Assembly: GCA_021850505.1 (NCBI GenBank)
Contig: JAJZLW010000069.1
Location: 1 to 6,869, forward strand
Source: Thermoplasmata archaeon
GTDB taxonomy: Archaea; Thermoplasmatota; Thermoplasmata; Thermoplasmatales; Thermoplasmataceae
Direction: 5' to 3'
Length of the DNA: 6,869 nucleotides
Below the pieces are notes generated by a model. That model saw only the letters and a list, made by a program, of their open reading frames with translations. It did not search any database and had not been told where the DNA came from. Shown here in pieces: positions 6,061 to 6,869 of this stretch. Made by a program: the position numbers and the translations under genes. The stretch's first letter is position 1; each line of letters opens with the position of its first letter.

Positions 6061-6249
6061 ATGAGTTACAATATATCAAGGGTAAAATATCCGTTATTTT
6101 TCTTAGGTTCCGTACTGATGACACTGCCGGCAATCATTTACAAATTCCACAGCTTCGATGTTACAATCGTTGACTATTCAGTGCTGGTGGGATTCCTTCT
6201 CTTTGCTTTCTCGATTGTATCTGGCATAACGGCATTCAGAAATCATTAA
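6061..6249 (+). CDS. Small two-helix membrane protein, probable accessory (SdhD-like) subunit of complex II
   Basis: I do not recognise this 62-residue protein from its sequence. It has two predicted membrane helices, at about 11-27 and 39-57, joined by a short loop (KFHSFDVTIVD) and flanked by short polar ends, with no cysteine and no Fe-S motif. H30 and H62 are its only histidines. It is the last gene of the sdh operon, eight bases after sdhC, with a strong Shine-Dalgarno, and it is followed at once by an oligo-T tract. Position and hydrophobicity suggest an extra membrane subunit or assembly factor of complex II, in the place where sdhD would be expected. Classical SdhD has three helices and about 110 residues, so the symbol sdhD is not used. 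The gene is probably real; its function is inferred from context only. Confidence 0.75.
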   Translation: MSYNISRVKYPLFFLGSVLMTLPAIIYKFHSFDVTIVDYSVLVGFLLFAFSIVSGITAFRNH

Positions 6250-6833
6250 TCTTTTTTTATACCATTTATTTTAAGTATATGATCCACAAGCATTATTGGC
6301 ATGCCCATCCTGTCAGCGACATAATTCTCGTCCATGCTTTCAATGAAGAGATTGACAACTTTTCGCGTTATGGGATCCATTGCCTGAGAATTCACTTTAG
6401 CATGTATCCTTTCTAGTATCTGGTCCTTGGATGCCAACAGCTTCAGCCGCCTGTTGGTTATTTCCTCGATCTGCCTGTTAATTTCTGCCAGACTTGCAAA
6501 CAGGTCATCGTCTGCAGCCTCAAGTTTTTCTGAATCTTCAAAATAAATATCTTTTTTAGTTATGTTGAAAAAATTTCTCGAATAATCTATAATAAGGGAA
6601 GAAAAGCCTGTCGGGGAGTATATTTTCTTCCGGCCGTTTTCTGGATCCTGCATCAGCCGAATCAGGTTTGCCCTCTCCAGAAGGAAGAGATGCTTGTTTA
6701 TGGCCTGCTGCGAAACGCCGACAAGCTTGCTGAGTTCCATGGCATAGGAAGTATCAGATGTCAGCTCCCGGAGGATTTCCCTGCGGGTGGAGTTTTCAAT
6801 CGCTGAAATCAGTGCCTCTATCTGATCTTCCAT
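6246..6833 (-). CDS. ArsR-like winged-helix transcriptional regulator with coiled coil and C-terminal helical domain
   Basis: The 195-residue cytoplasmic protein begins with a winged helix-turn-helix of the ArsR type. It has AIENSTRREILREL (11-24), a helix at about 31-38, a recognition helix in VSQQAINKHLFLLE (40-53), and a wing with GRKKIYSP (67-74). Such proteins bind palindromic operators as dimers. Residues 111-146 are heptad-like and charged, probably a dimerising coiled coil. The C-terminal 155-190 is helical, and NYVADRMGMPIMLVDHILKI could be a second small helix-turn-helix. No metal-binding CxC motif of classic ArsR metal sensors is present, and there is no cysteine at all, so the signal is not a metal or redox state sensed by Cys. 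The gene converges on the sdh operon, its stop overlapping the stop of the small membrane gene, so a regulatory link to sdh is possible but not shown. ATG 6831-6833 is supported by GAGGTG five bases upstream. Confidence 0.85.
   Translation of the reverse strand: MEDQIEALISAIENSTRREILRELTSDTSYAMELSKLVGVSQQAINKHLFLLERANLIRLMQDPENGRKKIYSPTGFSSLIIDYSRNFFNITKKDIYFEDSEKLEAADDDLFASLAEINRQIEEITNRRLKLLASKDQILERIHAKVNSQAMDPITRKVVNLFIESMDENYVADRMGMPIMLVDHILKINGIKKD
6252..6258 (+). terminator. Oligo-T terminator of the sdh operon
   Basis: A run of seven T bases on the plus strand begins three bases after the last operon stop. Archaeal transcription commonly ends at such T tracts without a hairpin. The same bases encode the two lysines near the C-terminus of the convergent regulator gene. 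Confidence 0.55.
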
Positions 6834-6838
6834 TCAGC

Positions 6839-6844
6839 CACCTC
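6839..6844 (-). promoter_or_regulatory. Ribosome binding site of the winged-helix regulator gene
   Basis: On the minus strand GAGGTG lies five bases before the ATG, confirming the start. A Shine-Dalgarno here means the mRNA has a leader or the gene is internal to an operon entering from the right edge. Confidence 0.65.
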
Positions 6845-6845
6845 A

Positions 6846-6855
6846 CTCTATAGAG
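6846..6855. promoter_or_regulatory. 10-bp perfect palindrome upstream of the regulator, possible operator
   Basis: CTCTATAGAG is a perfect inverted repeat 12 bases upstream of the regulator start codon and next to its Shine-Dalgarno. Winged-helix dimers bind such sites and often control their own gene. The palindrome does not extend further, and ten bases can occur by chance, so the call is weak. Confidence 0.25.
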
Positions 6856-6869
6856 ACCTTTCTTCCGTT

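Overview
The window is a gene-dense stretch of archaeal chromosome. A diphthamide-synthesis gene (found only in archaea and eukaryotes) and BRE/TATA-type promoters placed about 25-29 bases ahead of start codons, with no room for a leader, support Archaea. The moderate base composition, the mostly leaderless first genes and the gene content suggest a Thermoplasmatales-like euryarchaeon (Thermoplasma, Ferroplasma, Cuniculiplasma or similar). That placement is inference; no 16S or other marker is present.

Layout. Bases 1-174 hold the C-terminal tail of a probable PfkB-family sugar or nucleoside kinase. At 231-749 is a complete gamma-carbonic-anhydrase-like hexapeptide-repeat protein with its own promoter. 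At 819-2027 is enolase, followed with a 4-base overlap by diphthine synthase (2024-2794), so the two are probably co-transcribed. A strong archaeal promoter near 2831-2845 then drives a four-gene succinate dehydrogenase (complex II) operon: flavoprotein sdhA, iron-sulfur protein sdhB, a five-helix membrane anchor sdhC, and a 62-residue two-helix membrane protein not recognised from sequence. The operon ends in an oligo-T tract. A convergent gene on the minus strand (6246-6833) encodes an ArsR-like winged-helix regulator, and its stop overlaps the stop of the small membrane gene. No stretch longer than about 75 bases lacks a gene, and no tRNA, rRNA, CRISPR or mobile element was seen.

How the genes work together. 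Enolase is a central glycolysis/gluconeogenesis step, and diphthine synthase modifies elongation factor 2. SdhA oxidises succinate at a covalent FAD, SdhB carries electrons through three Fe-S clusters, and SdhC with the small protein anchors the complex and passes electrons to quinone. SdhC does not look like classical SdhC/SdhD pairs. It resembles the single large anchor of the actinobacterial 'type F' complex II (mycobacterial Sdh1), which has a membrane-embedded Rieske-type [2Fe-2S] cluster. The Cys and His residues that could hold such a cluster are present here and predicted to lie on the cytoplasmic side, next to SdhB.

Main points for a second look: (1) the SdhC Cys/His set and the extra 62-residue subunit, which suggest an archaeal version of the Rieske-type complex II; (2) sdhA has no ATG, GTG or TTG ahead of its FAD-binding motif, implying an AUA or AUU start or a base error; (3) altered active-site residues in the carbonic anhydrase (Gln to Glu) and in the enolase catalytic loop; (4) two translation-start modes, leaderless for first genes and Shine-Dalgarno for inner operon genes.
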